DNA of 61,500 bases from an uncultured Erwinia sp. (GTDB lineage Bacteria > Pseudomonadota > Gammaproteobacteria > Enterobacterales > Enterobacteriaceae). Below are positions 38,546 to 47,161 of this stretch, piece after piece. Position 1 is the stretch's first letter. Every line of letters starts with the position of its first letter. The notes beneath the pieces are model-generated. The model was not told the DNA's origin. It saw nothing but the letters and a program-made list of their open reading frames with translations, and searched no databases. A program made the position numbers and the translations under genes. The stretch covers positions 1-61,500 of the forward strand of contig CALYQW010000021.1 in the NCBI GenBank assembly GCA_945290265.1, written 5' to 3'.

Positions 38546-38609
38546 CTATCCTTCTGATATCGAACGTGGTTAAACCGCCTGGCATATGCCGTGCTGTTGC
38601 ACTGAAACA
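38546..38609. repeat. Direct repeat copy B, in front of ycjG
   Basis: The second copy of the tpx leader sequence, in the same orientation as copy A, ending 44 bp before ycjG. No tpx coding sequence is attached to it. The AT-rich 400 bp between the copies holds no recognisable gene. Confidence 0.85.
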
Positions 38610-38653
38610 TAAACGTTTATGATAACGTTCTGAATTGACACAGGGATAACGCC

Positions 38654-39634
38654 ATGAGATCAGTAAAGGTCTACCCGGAAAACTGGCCACTGCGCAGCCC
38701 GTTTATGCTGGCTGGTCATCATCACCAGGCCGCTGATGTGGTGGTGGTTGAGTTGGAGCAGGACGGCATCAGCGTCCAGGGTGAATGTACACCTTACGCA
38801 GGTTATGGTGAAAGCGAAGCATCTGTGCTCAGTCAGATAAGTGCGCTGCTGCCGGTGCTTGAGCAGGGGCTGGAACGCCAGCAGTTGCAAGCCATGCTGC
38901 CTGCCGGGGCAGCGCGCAACGCCATCGACAGCGCGTTGTGGCAACTGGAGTCGGCAGTCAGCGGGAAATCCCTGTGGCAACTCACCGGTTTTGAGCCACT
39001 GACACAAATCGAAACCGCCCAAACTGTCTGTCTTGATACCCCGGAAGCAATGGCCAGCAGTGCGCTGGCGCAGTGGGAAAACGGGGTGCATCTGCTGAAA
39101 ATTAAACTGGATGACCATCTGATTGCTGAGCGTCTGGTTGCCATTCGCAGCGCCGTACCGCAGGCGACGCTAATAGTTGATGCGAACGGTTCCTGGCACA
39201 GTGAAGGGCTGGCAGCACGCTGCCAGCTGCTGGCCGATCTGCGGGTTGCGATGCTGGAACAGCCCCTGCCACTGCACGAAGATGAGGCGCTGACTAACTT
39301 TATTCATCCGCTTCCGGTCTGTGCCGATGAAAGTTGTCATACGCGCGATGATCTACCCCGGCTGGCTGGACGTTACGAGATGGTCAATATCAAGCTGGAT
39401 AAAGCTGGTGGGTTGACCGAAGCGCTGGCGCTGGCGGCAGAAGCGCAGGCGCAGGGATTTGTGCTGGTGGTCAGCTGTTTGCTCTGTACTTCGAGGGCGA
39501 TCCGCATGGCGCTACCGCTGGCGCATCTGGCCCGTTTCAGCGATCTTGACGGCCCCAGCTGGCTGGCGACGGATGTGAAGGACGGCTTACCTTATCGCTA
39601 CGGGCGCATTGATTTTGCCGCTGATAACCAATAA
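38654..39634 (+). CDS. ycjG: L-Ala-D/L-Glu epimerase YcjG
   Basis: An enolase-superfamily enzyme that epimerises L-Ala-D-Glu from recycled murein peptide. The 326-residue protein has the acid-base Lys in KIKLDDH, the metal ligands in LIVDANGSWH, MLEQPLP and CADESCH, and the second Lys in VNIKLDKAGGLTEALAL. It is followed by mppA, which imports murein peptides, so the two genes fit one recycling route. E. coli has mpaA after ycjG; it is absent here. Confidence 0.94.
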   Translation: MRSVKVYPENWPLRSPFMLAGHHHQAADVVVVELEQDGISVQGECTPYAGYGESEASVLSQISALLPVLEQGLERQQLQAMLPAGAARNAIDSALWQLESAVSGKSLWQLTGFEPLTQIETAQTVCLDTPEAMASSALAQWENGVHLLKIKLDDHLIAERLVAIRSAVPQATLIVDANGSWHSEGLAARCQLLADLRVAMLEQPLPLHEDEALTNFIHPLPVCADESCHTRDDLPRLAGRYEMVNIKLDKAGGLTEALALAAEAQAQGFVLVVSCLLCTSRAIRMALPLAHLARFSDLDGPSWLATDVKDGLPYRYGRIDFAADNQ

Positions 39635-39675
39635 CCATCATGATTTACTGTTTTGCAGGCTATAAGGATAACTGA

Positions 39676-41289
39676 ATGAAAAAATTTTCTGCTGCGCTGA
39701 CCGCGCTTGCTGTTTGTCTCAGTCAGCCATTGCTGGCGGCCAGCGTGCCGGCAGGCACGCAACTGGCGCAGAGCCAGGAGATAGTCAGACATATCAAGGA
39801 TGAACCTGCATCGCTTGACCCGATTAAAGCGGTAGGTCTGCCGGAAATCCCGGTGATCCGCGACCTGTTTGAAGGGCTGACCAGTCAGGATGAGCAGGGC
39901 AAAGCCATCCCTGGCGTGGCGACACAGTGGCAGACCACAGATAATAAAACCTGGATTTTTACTCTACGTAAAGATGCCCGCTGGTCAAATGGTGACAGTG
40001 TCACTGCAGAGGATTTTGTTTACAGCTGGCAGCGTCTGGTCGATCCGGCTAATGCATCAACCTTTGCCTGGTTTGCTGCACTGGCCGGTATCAGTAATGC
40101 TGAAGCGATTACTCAGGGCAAAATGCCTGTGGACAGGCTGGGCGTAACGGCGTTAGATGCCACTCATCTTAAGGTGACACTCGACCGCCCGGTGCCGTGG
40201 TTTATCAACCTTACCGCAAATTTCAGTCTGTTCCCGGTGCCAAAGCAGGTGATCGAGCAGTATGGCGGTGAGTGGACGCGGGCCGGTAATCTGGTGGGTA
40301 ATGGCGCTTTCGTACTGAAAAACCGGGTGGTAAATGAAAAACTGGAGCTGGTGCGGAATCCCGATTACTGGGATAACGCCCATACTATACTGACCAAAGT
40401 CACTTTTGTACCGATTAGTTCAGAATCTGCGGCCACCAAGCGTTATCGCGCCGGCGATATTGACATCACTGAATCCTTCCCGAAAGAACTGTACGATATG
40501 CTGAAAAAACAGCTCCCGGGCCAGGTGTATACGCCGCCGCAGTTGGGGACCTACTACTACGCATTCAATACCCGTAAAGGTCCGACGGCGGATGTACGCG
40601 TGCGTCAGGCGCTTTCCTGGAGTATTGATCGCCGGATTATTGCGGAAAAAGTGAATGGCAGTGGTGAGAAACCGGCCTGGTTCTTTACTCCGGAAGTGAC
40701 TACAGGTGCCAGTTTTACCCCTGGTTTGATGCAGCGTTACAGCCAGACCGAGCTGAATCAGCAGGCGCGGGCGCAGCTGATTGCGGCAGGCTATGGGCCT
40801 GCAAATCTGCTGCAGTTAACCCTGCTGTATAACGCATCGGAAAATAACCAGAAAATCGCCATAGCAATAGCTTCGATGTGGAAAAAGAATCTGGGCGTGA
40901 CGGTTAAATTGCGTAATCAGGAGTGGAAAACCTACCTCGACAGCCGTAACAGCGGCAATTTTGACGTTATCCGCGCTTCCTGGGTGGGAGACTATAATGA
41001 ACCATCTTCTTTCCTCAGCCTACTGACTTCAAGCCACAGCGGTAATATCGCCCGCTTTAACAGTCGTGATTATGATGCGGTGATAAAACAGGCCAGTTCA
41101 GAAACCAATGCTGATGCGCGCAGCAATGACTATAACCGTGCGGAACAAATCATTGCTGAACAAGCACCGATTGCGCCGATTTATCAGTTCACTAATGCGC
41201 GACTGATTAAACCCTATATTAAAGGGTATCCGATTAACAACCCGGAAGATGTTGCCTACAGTCGTACCATGTATGTGATTAAACATTAA
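39676..41289 (+). CDS. mppA: Periplasmic murein peptide-binding protein MppA (OppA family)
   Basis: A 537-residue solute-binding protein with a signal peptide (MKKFSAALTALAVCLSQPLL) and the SBP_bac_5 fold: LDPIKAVGLPEIPVIRDLFE, the WSNGDSVTAEDFVYSWQRL signature and VRVRQALSWSIDR. MppA delivers L-Ala-D-Glu-meso-Dap to the Opp permease. It is assigned as MppA rather than OppA because it has no oppBCDF genes beside it and sits next to ycjG, with zntB following as in the E. coli neighbourhood. Confidence 0.85.
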   Translation: MKKFSAALTALAVCLSQPLLAASVPAGTQLAQSQEIVRHIKDEPASLDPIKAVGLPEIPVIRDLFEGLTSQDEQGKAIPGVATQWQTTDNKTWIFTLRKDARWSNGDSVTAEDFVYSWQRLVDPANASTFAWFAALAGISNAEAITQGKMPVDRLGVTALDATHLKVTLDRPVPWFINLTANFSLFPVPKQVIEQYGGEWTRAGNLVGNGAFVLKNRVVNEKLELVRNPDYWDNAHTILTKVTFVPISSESAATKRYRAGDIDITESFPKELYDMLKKQLPGQVYTPPQLGTYYYAFNTRKGPTADVRVRQALSWSIDRRIIAEKVNGSGEKPAWFFTPEVTTGASFTPGLMQRYSQTELNQQARAQLIAAGYGPANLLQLTLLYNASENNQKIAIAIASMWKKNLGVTVKLRNQEWKTYLDSRNSGNFDVIRASWVGDYNEPSSFLSLLTSSHSGNIARFNSRDYDAVIKQASSETNADARSNDYNRAEQIIAEQAPIAPIYQFTNARLIKPYIKGYPINNPEDVAYSRTMYVIKH

Positions 41290-41300
41290 ATAACCTTAGC

Positions 41301-41328
41301 GCGGACCGCCTGCCTCGGGCGGTCAGCT
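41301..41328 (+). terminator. Probable terminator of mppA
   Basis: Stem gaccgcc / ggcggtc with a 7-nt loop and a pyrimidine-rich tail (agcttcttct), 15 nt after the stop. Confidence 0.6.
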
Positions 41329-41456
41329 TCTTCTCTTACGGATGCTGTTGCATCTTGTCAGGGTTTAGTTGTGCCTTTTAACGGGTTGCGGATTGCAACC
41401 CCGGACGAATAAACCAGACTGTAATAAATTCCTATCCTGTTGAGTATGGTGCATAA

Positions 41457-42440
41457 ATGAACGAGTTAACCGGCAACGACCTGCAGATTTCTGACGCCAT
41501 TGTTGCGTGTCAGCTGGATGGTAAGGGTGGCATGTTACCACTGGTACAGGCAGAGGTGCCGCATGAAGCGCGCTCCTGCTGGCTGCACCTCAACTATACC
41601 CAGCGCGCCAGCGCGGACTGGCTGATGTCTACACCGTTACTGCCGGATAATGTGCGCGACGCGCTGGCCGGTGACAGTATGCGCCCACGGGTGAACCGGA
41701 TGGGCGATGGCACCATGATTACGCTGCGCAGCGTTAATCTGAACAGCGAAGCCAGACCGGATCAGCTGGTGGTCATTCGGATATTTATCAACGACCGGCT
41801 GATTGTCTCTACCCGCCGCCGAAAAGTGTTTGCGGTGGATGAAGTGCTGAACGATCTGCGTAACGGTAATGGCCCGAAAGACGGCGGTGGCTGGCTGGTA
41901 GATATCTGCGATGCGCTGACTGATCACACCAGTGAATTTATTGAGCAGCTGCATGACAAAATTATTGAGCTGGAAGATGCGGTGGTGGGGCAACAGGTTC
42001 CGCCGCGCGGCGAGCTGGCGCTGATACGCAAACAGCTGATTATTATGCGGCGTTATATGGCTCCCCAGCGCGATGTTTATGCGCGCCTGGCCAGTGAAAA
42101 GTTGCCGTGGATGAGTGACGACGATCGGCGGCGTATGCAGGATATTGCTGACCGCCTCGGACGCGGGCTGGACGATCTGGATGCCAGCGTGGCACGTACC
42201 GGTATTCTGTCAGATGAGATTAATTCGGTGCTGGCGGAAGCGATGAACCGCCGTACCTACACCATGTCATTGCTGGCAATGTTATTTTTGCCCGGCACGT
42301 TTTTAACCGGATTATTTGGCGTTAACCTGGGAGGTATTCCGGGGGGCAGCTGGCCGTTAGGTTTTGGCATGTTTTGCCTGACCCTGGTGGTGATGGTGTC
42401 TGGTGTTGCTGTATGGTTAAAACTTCGTAAATGGCTATAA
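41457..42440 (+). CDS. zntB: Zinc transporter ZntB (CorA family)
   Basis: A 327-residue CorA-family pentameric channel/transporter for Zn2+. It has a large cytosolic N-terminal domain and two C-terminal membrane helices. The pore signature after the first helix is [10 protein letters not shown] (GxN; ZntB replaces the GMN of CorA). The long helix [21 protein letters not shown] is typical. Downstream is an FnrS-type sRNA gene, as in E. coli. Confidence 0.95.
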   Translation: MNELTGNDLQISDAIVACQLDGKGGMLPLVQAEVPHEARSCWLHLNYTQRASADWLMSTPLLPDNVRDALAGDSMRPRVNRMGDGTMITLRSVNLNSEARPDQLVVIRIFINDRLIVSTRRRKVFAVDEVLNDLRNGNGPKDGGGWLVDICDALTDHTSEFIEQLHDKIIELEDAVVGQQVPPRGELALIRKQLIIMRRYMAPQRDVYARLASEKLPWMSDDDRRRMQDIADRLGRGLDDLDASVARTGILSDEINSVLAEAMNRRTYTMSLLAMLFLPGTFLTGLFGVNLGGIPGGSWPLGFGMFCLTLVVMVSGVAVWLKLRKWL

Positions 42441-42476
42441 TTATTAAGAATGAATAGACATTAATGTGACTGTTAG

Positions 42477-42490
42477 CTGATCAAAATAAA
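42477..42490 (+). promoter_or_regulatory. Probable FNR site of the fnrS promoter
   Basis: ctgatcaaaataaa matches TTGAT-N4-ATCAA at 8 of 10 defined positions. It is centred about 42 bp before the inferred RNA start, the spacing of class II FNR activation. Confidence 0.65.
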
Positions 42491-42525
42491 AGTTGGTCCG
42501 GCTGACTGGCTGCAGAATAGCCGCT

Positions 42526-42637
42526 GCAGGTGAATGCAACCTCTGGCGATGGAGGTTGCGCTCCATTTTGGTGATATTTACTCAGAAACGCAAAAGACAT
42601 TTGTTTTTGATACCAGCGCCAGAGCGCTGGTTTTTTT
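42526..42637 (+). ncRNA. fnrS: FnrS-type anaerobic small RNA
   Basis: It begins gcaggtgaatgcaac and continues with a gcaacctc / gaggttgc hairpin and gcgctccat, matching the 5' part of E. coli FnrS, including the loop (gcgatg) and the single-stranded pairing region. It ends in a strong terminator (accagcgc / gcgctggt plus seven T). It lies after zntB, the same place as in E. coli. FnrS is induced by FNR without oxygen and represses aerobic enzymes through Hfq. The 5' end is set by similarity. Confidence 0.88.
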
Positions 42638-42676
42638 GCCTTAAATTCTGTCGGACTCAGAGCGGGATGTAGCCGG

Positions 42677-43609
42677 TCAGTTTATCTGTAACACGTCCAG
42701 GCGGGGCGGCACATCCTGATCGTCATCCGGCTGCCAGCCGGCAGGAGTGAGCGGCAGCGTTTCACGATCAAATGCCAAATCGCCGCCAGCAACAATTTCG
42801 TCACCGTGGCGAATCCCTTTAAAATCGAACAGTTCAGTATCCGCCAGATGGGAAGGCACCACATTCTGCATGGCGGTGAACATGGTTTCGATCCGTCCGG
42901 GATAGCGTTTGTCCCAGTCGCGCAGCATATCGGCAATCACCTGACGCTGTAAGTTTGGCTGTGAGCCGCAAAGATTGCAGGGGATAATCGGAAACTGGCG
43001 CGCAATGGCAAAACGTTCGATATCTTTTTCCCGGCAGTAGGCCAGCGGGCGGATAACTATATGCTGCCCGTCATCGCTCATTAGCTTCGGCGGCATGCCT
43101 TTCATCTTGCCGCCATAGAACATATTCAGGAACAGGGTCTGAAGAATATCGTCGCGGTGGTGACCAAGGGCAATTTTGGTACAGCCCAGCTCGGTTGCGG
43201 TGCGGTAAAGGATACCGCGGCGCAGGCGCGAGCAGAGTGAACAGGTGGTTTTTCCTTCCGGTATTTTTTCTTTTACGATCGCGTAGGTATTTTCTTCAAC
43301 GATCTGATACTCAACCCCCAACTGCTGCAGATACTGCGGCAGAATATGCTCAGGAAAGCCCGGCTGTTTCTGATCCAGATTGACCGCCACCAGGGAAAAA
43401 GAAACCGGCGCACTTTGTTGCAGGTTACGCAGGAGCTCCAGCATGGTGTAACTGTCTTTGCCGCCGGACAGGCAGACCATAATCCGGTCACCTTCCTCAA
43501 TCATACTGAAGTCCGCAATCGCTTCGCCCACATTGCGACGCAGACGCTTCTGCAGCTTATTCAGGTTGTACTGTTCTTTTTTGTTAACGTCTTGATTTTC
43601 TGTCATCAT
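42677..43609 (-). CDS. ttcA: tRNA 2-thiocytidine(32) synthetase TtcA
   Basis: TtcA thiolates cytidine 32 of certain tRNAs using an Fe-S cluster and ATP. The 310-residue protein has the PP-loop SGGKDS (48-53) and the two CxxC motifs CSLC and CNLC that bind the cluster. [20 protein letters not shown] matches E. coli. In E. coli ttcA is the Rac prophage attachment site; here the gene is whole and no prophage adjoins. The 168 bp between ttcA and digH hold no gene I recognise. Confidence 0.97.
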   Translation of the reverse strand: MMTENQDVNKKEQYNLNKLQKRLRRNVGEAIADFSMIEEGDRIMVCLSGGKDSYTMLELLRNLQQSAPVSFSLVAVNLDQKQPGFPEHILPQYLQQLGVEYQIVEENTYAIVKEKIPEGKTTCSLCSRLRRGILYRTATELGCTKIALGHHRDDILQTLFLNMFYGGKMKGMPPKLMSDDGQHIVIRPLAYCREKDIERFAIARQFPIIPCNLCGSQPNLQRQVIADMLRDWDKRYPGRIETMFTAMQNVVPSHLADTELFDFKGIRHGDEIVAGGDLAFDRETLPLTPAGWQPDDDQDVPPRLDVLQIN

Positions 43610-43777
43610 TCTCTGTCTCTACAACCTAAACCGGGCATGCAGGGGGCAAAATCGTTGGACTGGTAGTCAGGTCTGCGACCGCTCCAGCCAAAAGTATGAC
43701 GCGTATGGTACGGATTACAGCGACGAATGCCAGCACGATTTCCAACGAGAGCGTACCGGCAGCCTTGTTGAGCTTGA

Positions 43778-45070
43778 TTAAGGCGAATGACCCCAGCGCT
43801 GTTTAAGATAATCCACGGCCTGGCGGGTTTGAGGCTGATGCAGCCAGGCTTCACGAAACAGGATAGTGCCACTGACGCCAGGCAGTGATTCATTCAAATC
43901 CAGTTGCCTTTTCAGCTCCGGGATCCCGGCGTCAATCTGCCATTCCGGCTCCGCTTTCACCTCGGTGCCCACTTTGTACAACGCAATACCGGGATATAAC
44001 CGGGTATGACTGGATTTCACCGTCTCAGCCCACCAGTGGAACAGCACGTCATAGCGCACAATCTTACGGGAGAAAGGCCAGTACAGCTGCGGCGCAATAT
44101 AATCCAGCAGCCCCAGTTGCACCCACTGGCGGGTATCAGCATAAGCAGTATCATAGGCTGCCGCGCCGCGGGTATCCGAGCCGGTGATATCCTCGCTCTG
44201 ATTGCGCCAGACCCCTGCAGGACTGACACCAAATTCCACCGCCGGTTTCTGTGCTCTTATTGCCGCAGACACCTGTTTGATCAACAGCAGCGTATTGTTT
44301 CTGCGCCAGCTGGCTTTATCGCTAAATCCCTGACCATAGCGATGCCAGCTTGCCGCGTCATGCAGTGGCGAGGTGGCGGTTTCGGCATAAAAATAATCAT
44401 CAAACTGCACACCATCAATGGGGTAGCGCTGGATCAGTTCACTGACAATACTGGTAATCCAGTCGCGTACCTGGGGAATGCCCGGATCGAGCACCTGGCG
44501 GTCACCGGCAGTGCGTATCCAGTCAGGATGGCTGACAACCACGCTGGCAGGGTGATTACCGGCGGTCTGCCGGAGCGCATTCAGGGTATTCGGTTGGCTA
44601 TTCACCGCAACCCGGTAAGGATTAAGCCAGGCATGGACTTTAATACCGCGCCGGTGTGCCTGTTCCAGCATGTACGCCAGCGGATCATAACCGGGATCTT
44701 TGCCGGTCACGCCGGTCAACACATCGGACCACGGCAGGATATCGGAGCGCCAGAGCGCACTGGCATCGGGTTTAACCTGAAAGAAAACGGTATTAATGCC
44801 GATAGCTTTCATTCTGTCCAGCGCTTCAGTCAGTGCCTGCTGCTGCAACCTGATACGCTCAGCCTGAGGTTCGACGTGGAGCGATGTGACAGGCGGCCAG
44901 TCAAGCTGAGAGACTGTTGCCAGCCAGACGCCACGCATCGGCTGAGTGGTGGGTGCGGATAAGGCGGAGGACGCCGGTTGTCGCGCAGAGGGCGGCGGGT
45001 TATGCCGGGAACAGCTGCTAAGCAGCGCTAAGGCACCGGCCAACATCAGGCCGCAGGTCGATAATCGCAT
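43778..45070 (-). CDS. digH: Peptidoglycan glycosyl hydrolase lipoprotein DigH (YddW)
   Basis: A 430-residue GHL10-type lipoprotein starting at the ATG behind AAGGAGCACTG. The signal ends in the lipobox LLSSC. MRGVWLATVSQLDWP, INTVFFQVKPDASALWRSD, GIKVHAWLNPYRV, IDGVQFDDYFY and DYIAPQLYWPF are the conserved blocks of the family. E. coli DigH (YddW) cleaves denuded glycan strands at the divisome. It lies 32 nt after amiD on the same strand, so the two are probably co-transcribed. It may be a paralogue rather than the strict orthologue. Confidence 0.88.
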   Translation of the reverse strand: MRLSTCGLMLAGALALLSSCSRHNPPPSARQPASSALSAPTTQPMRGVWLATVSQLDWPPVTSLHVEPQAERIRLQQQALTEALDRMKAIGINTVFFQVKPDASALWRSDILPWSDVLTGVTGKDPGYDPLAYMLEQAHRRGIKVHAWLNPYRVAVNSQPNTLNALRQTAGNHPASVVVSHPDWIRTAGDRQVLDPGIPQVRDWITSIVSELIQRYPIDGVQFDDYFYAETATSPLHDAASWHRYGQGFSDKASWRRNNTLLLIKQVSAAIRAQKPAVEFGVSPAGVWRNQSEDITGSDTRGAAAYDTAYADTRQWVQLGLLDYIAPQLYWPFSRKIVRYDVLFHWWAETVKSSHTRLYPGIALYKVGTEVKAEPEWQIDAGIPELKRQLDLNESLPGVSGTILFREAWLHQPQTRQAVDYLKQRWGHSP

Positions 45071-45102
45071 CAGTGCTCCTTCGCGCGCTGGCATGATGAT
45101 AA

Positions 45103-45972
45103 TTAGCGATATTTTTCCAACAGCGCTCGCACAATGGCTTCGGTTTCAGCATCGGGTAAACCACTGATATCCGCCGGGCGGAAATGCATCTGAAACGCAC
45201 TGATGGTGGCACGAGTGGCTTTATCGTCGCTCCCGTCCTGCGGAATCTTATCGTAGCCATACTGCTTTAGCAGTGTCTGCAGCACGGTGACGTTGACAGG
45301 TGCATGCGGTGTCCGCCCGGCCAGGTATTTTTCTACAGTTGGTGCATCCGGCCAGGCACCTATCCCCATTGCTGCCAGGCGTTGCCATGGAAACAGTCTG
45401 CCGGGATCCTGCTTACGCAGCGGGGCGATATCACTGTGTCCCAGCACGTTAGCCGGTTCGATATGATAACGAGCAATAATATCTTTTGCCACTGCAGCAA
45501 TAGCGGCAATTTGTGGCTCATTATACGGATACCAGTGGCGCACACCGTTGCTGTCATCGGTAAAACCTGGATTAACGATTTCAATCCCGATGGAGGTATC
45601 GTTAAGGCTGTTGCGGCCAAGCCAGCTGCTGATCCCGGCATGCCAGGCGCGGCTGTTTTCATCAACCAGTTGCAGCACTATCGGCTTGCCATCTTCATAC
45701 GTCAATCTGGTGGGGATCAGATAATGAGCGCTGACCTGATTATGTGTCAGAACCTGTAACGATTGGGTATCATCCAACGCGGTATAATGCATAATCAGAA
45801 ATCGTACCCGTTGATCCTGTCCTGCAGCGCGGTAGCTGTGGTTAACCAGATAGCCATTACGCTGCTCCACCTGGGCAGTGTGGGAGCTACAGCCTGAGAG
45901 CCACAGGCTGACAAGGGTGGTGGTCAGCATCAGTGCTGTGCGGGGCAGAGATAAAAACCCATTCTTATGCAT
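45103..45972 (-). CDS. amiD: N-acetylmuramoyl-L-alanine amidase, AmiD-like lipoprotein
   Basis: A 289-residue zinc amidase (Amidase_2 fold) with a signal peptide and lipobox LSGC, so probably anchored in the outer membrane like E. coli AmiD. Zinc ligands are the His in LIMHYTALDD and the His and Asp in GHSDIAPLRKQDPG; WHAGISSWLGRNSLNDTSIG forms the groove. A C-terminal peptidoglycan-binding-like segment begins about residue 215. It strips stem peptides from glycan, which would make the denuded glycan used by DigH, its operon partner. Confidence 0.9.
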   Translation of the reverse strand: MHKNGFLSLPRTALMLTTTLVSLWLSGCSSHTAQVEQRNGYLVNHSYRAAGQDQRVRFLIMHYTALDDTQSLQVLTHNQVSAHYLIPTRLTYEDGKPIVLQLVDENSRAWHAGISSWLGRNSLNDTSIGIEIVNPGFTDDSNGVRHWYPYNEPQIAAIAAVAKDIIARYHIEPANVLGHSDIAPLRKQDPGRLFPWQRLAAMGIGAWPDAPTVEKYLAGRTPHAPVNVTVLQTLLKQYGYDKIPQDGSDDKATRATISAFQMHFRPADISGLPDAETEAIVRALLEKYR

Positions 45973-46042
45973 AGTTACTTGTTCCCTGTAAGTAATTGAA
46001 TCCTGCGACTGATGTTAACGACTGGTGTATTCAGTGACAAGT

Positions 46043-46065
46043 AAAAAACTAGCCAAGATTTGGCT
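46043..46065 (-). terminator. Terminator of the EamA transporter gene
   Basis: On the minus strand a 6-bp stem (AGCCAA / TTGGCT) is followed by AGTTTTTT immediately after the stop codon. Confidence 0.75.
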
Positions 46066-46067
46066 GG

Positions 46068-47009
46068 CTATTCTGCCTCAATATCAGCAACCCGGCGGGA
46101 CGGAGAGCGCCGTACAAACAGGCCGGACGGCAGGCTGATAATCATCAAACACAAGACTATCATGGCGATCCCCAGCCAGCCGCTGGCGGCCAGTTGTTCC
46201 CTCACCAGCACAACAGCCAACAGCGTGGCGACGACCGGCTCCAGCAGGGTGATGGTGGTAGCAGTACTGGCTCTGACGTGGGCCAGCCCAAAGCCGTAGC
46301 AGAGATAACCAATAAACATGGGCACCAGTGACATATAGATCCCTACCGCCGCATTGGTCCACGAGTGCAGTAAAGGCGCAGCGGTAAGCAGTAACACAGG
46401 TATTAGCAGCAGGCCGCCACAGCCAAAGGTGGCACCCATTGCCGCGCGCGGCGCGATCCCCCGTTGCATCAAACGACGGGCAGACCAGGAATACAGTGCA
46501 TAAGTCAATCCGGCGACAAGCCCCAGCAAAATGCCGGCTGGTACCCGTACATCAGTGTTGCCAGAACCAGCATGGTGCGACAGGCTTAACAGCAGGATGC
46601 CTCCAATGCCGATGGCTGCACCGCACAGCCATTTCGCCGACAGGCGTTGCCTGTCGAGATAATATTCAATAATCGCTGACAGCAGCGGGGCGGAGCCAAT
46701 GGAAATCACAGTGCCCACCGCCACCCCGGCATAGCGCATTGAACAATAGAAGGCTAGCGGATAGACTGCAACCGCCAGCGCACCTACCAGCAGATAACGC
46801 CAGTGCAGGCTAAACAGTCGGCGTTGAGCAATAATCGTCCGGAACGCGATCAGGGCCTGCAGCACTCCGCCGCTCCCCATGGCGATTGCGCCAATTGCCA
46901 GCGGGCTTAGCTCCGGGGCAAAAGTGGCGGCAGTGCCGGTGGTTCCCCACAGCAGAGCGGCGATAAAGACGCAAATCATGCCTGTCCGTGGTTTGATATC
47001 AGTGGTCAC
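46068..47009 (-). CDS. EamA (DMT) family transporter
   Basis: A 313-residue protein with ten predicted membrane helices in two EamA repeats (about residues 12-145 and 158-295). It starts at GTG behind AAGGAG. ALLWGTTGTAATF at the start of repeat 1 and TTITLLEPVVATLLAVVLVREQL in repeat 2 are typical of drug/metabolite exporters. The substrate cannot be told. Confidence 0.88.
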   Translation of the reverse strand: MTTDIKPRTGMICVFIAALLWGTTGTAATFAPELSPLAIGAIAMGSGGVLQALIAFRTIIAQRRLFSLHWRYLLVGALAVAVYPLAFYCSMRYAGVAVGTVISIGSAPLLSAIIEYYLDRQRLSAKWLCGAAIGIGGILLLSLSHHAGSGNTDVRVPAGILLGLVAGLTYALYSWSARRLMQRGIAPRAAMGATFGCGGLLLIPVLLLTAAPLLHSWTNAAVGIYMSLVPMFIGYLCYGFGLAHVRASTATTITLLEPVVATLLAVVLVREQLAASGWLGIAMIVLCLMIISLPSGLFVRRSPSRRVADIEAE

Positions 47010-47161
47010 AGGATGCTCCTTAAGCGTTTCGGCTCATGATGGAAGCGGTTAGTGTAGCCACGTTTGCCGGGTTGGCAACCGTAACGACACAACGACAGAA
47101 ACCCTGCGGGTCTGATATACTCTGCCGCCAATCTTAGCGCCCGTTTTTTGAGAATATTGCC

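Noticed and set aside
43610-43777. Unexplained 168 bp between ttcA and digH, possibly a prophage attachment scar (Rac integrates at ttcA in E. coli)
   Set aside because: No integrase, duplicated core or phage gene is visible. A short open frame reading through the region has no recognisable similarity.
44006-44962. A 318-codon plus-strand open frame
   Set aside because: Shadow of digH on the opposite strand; no ribosome-binding site or family features.
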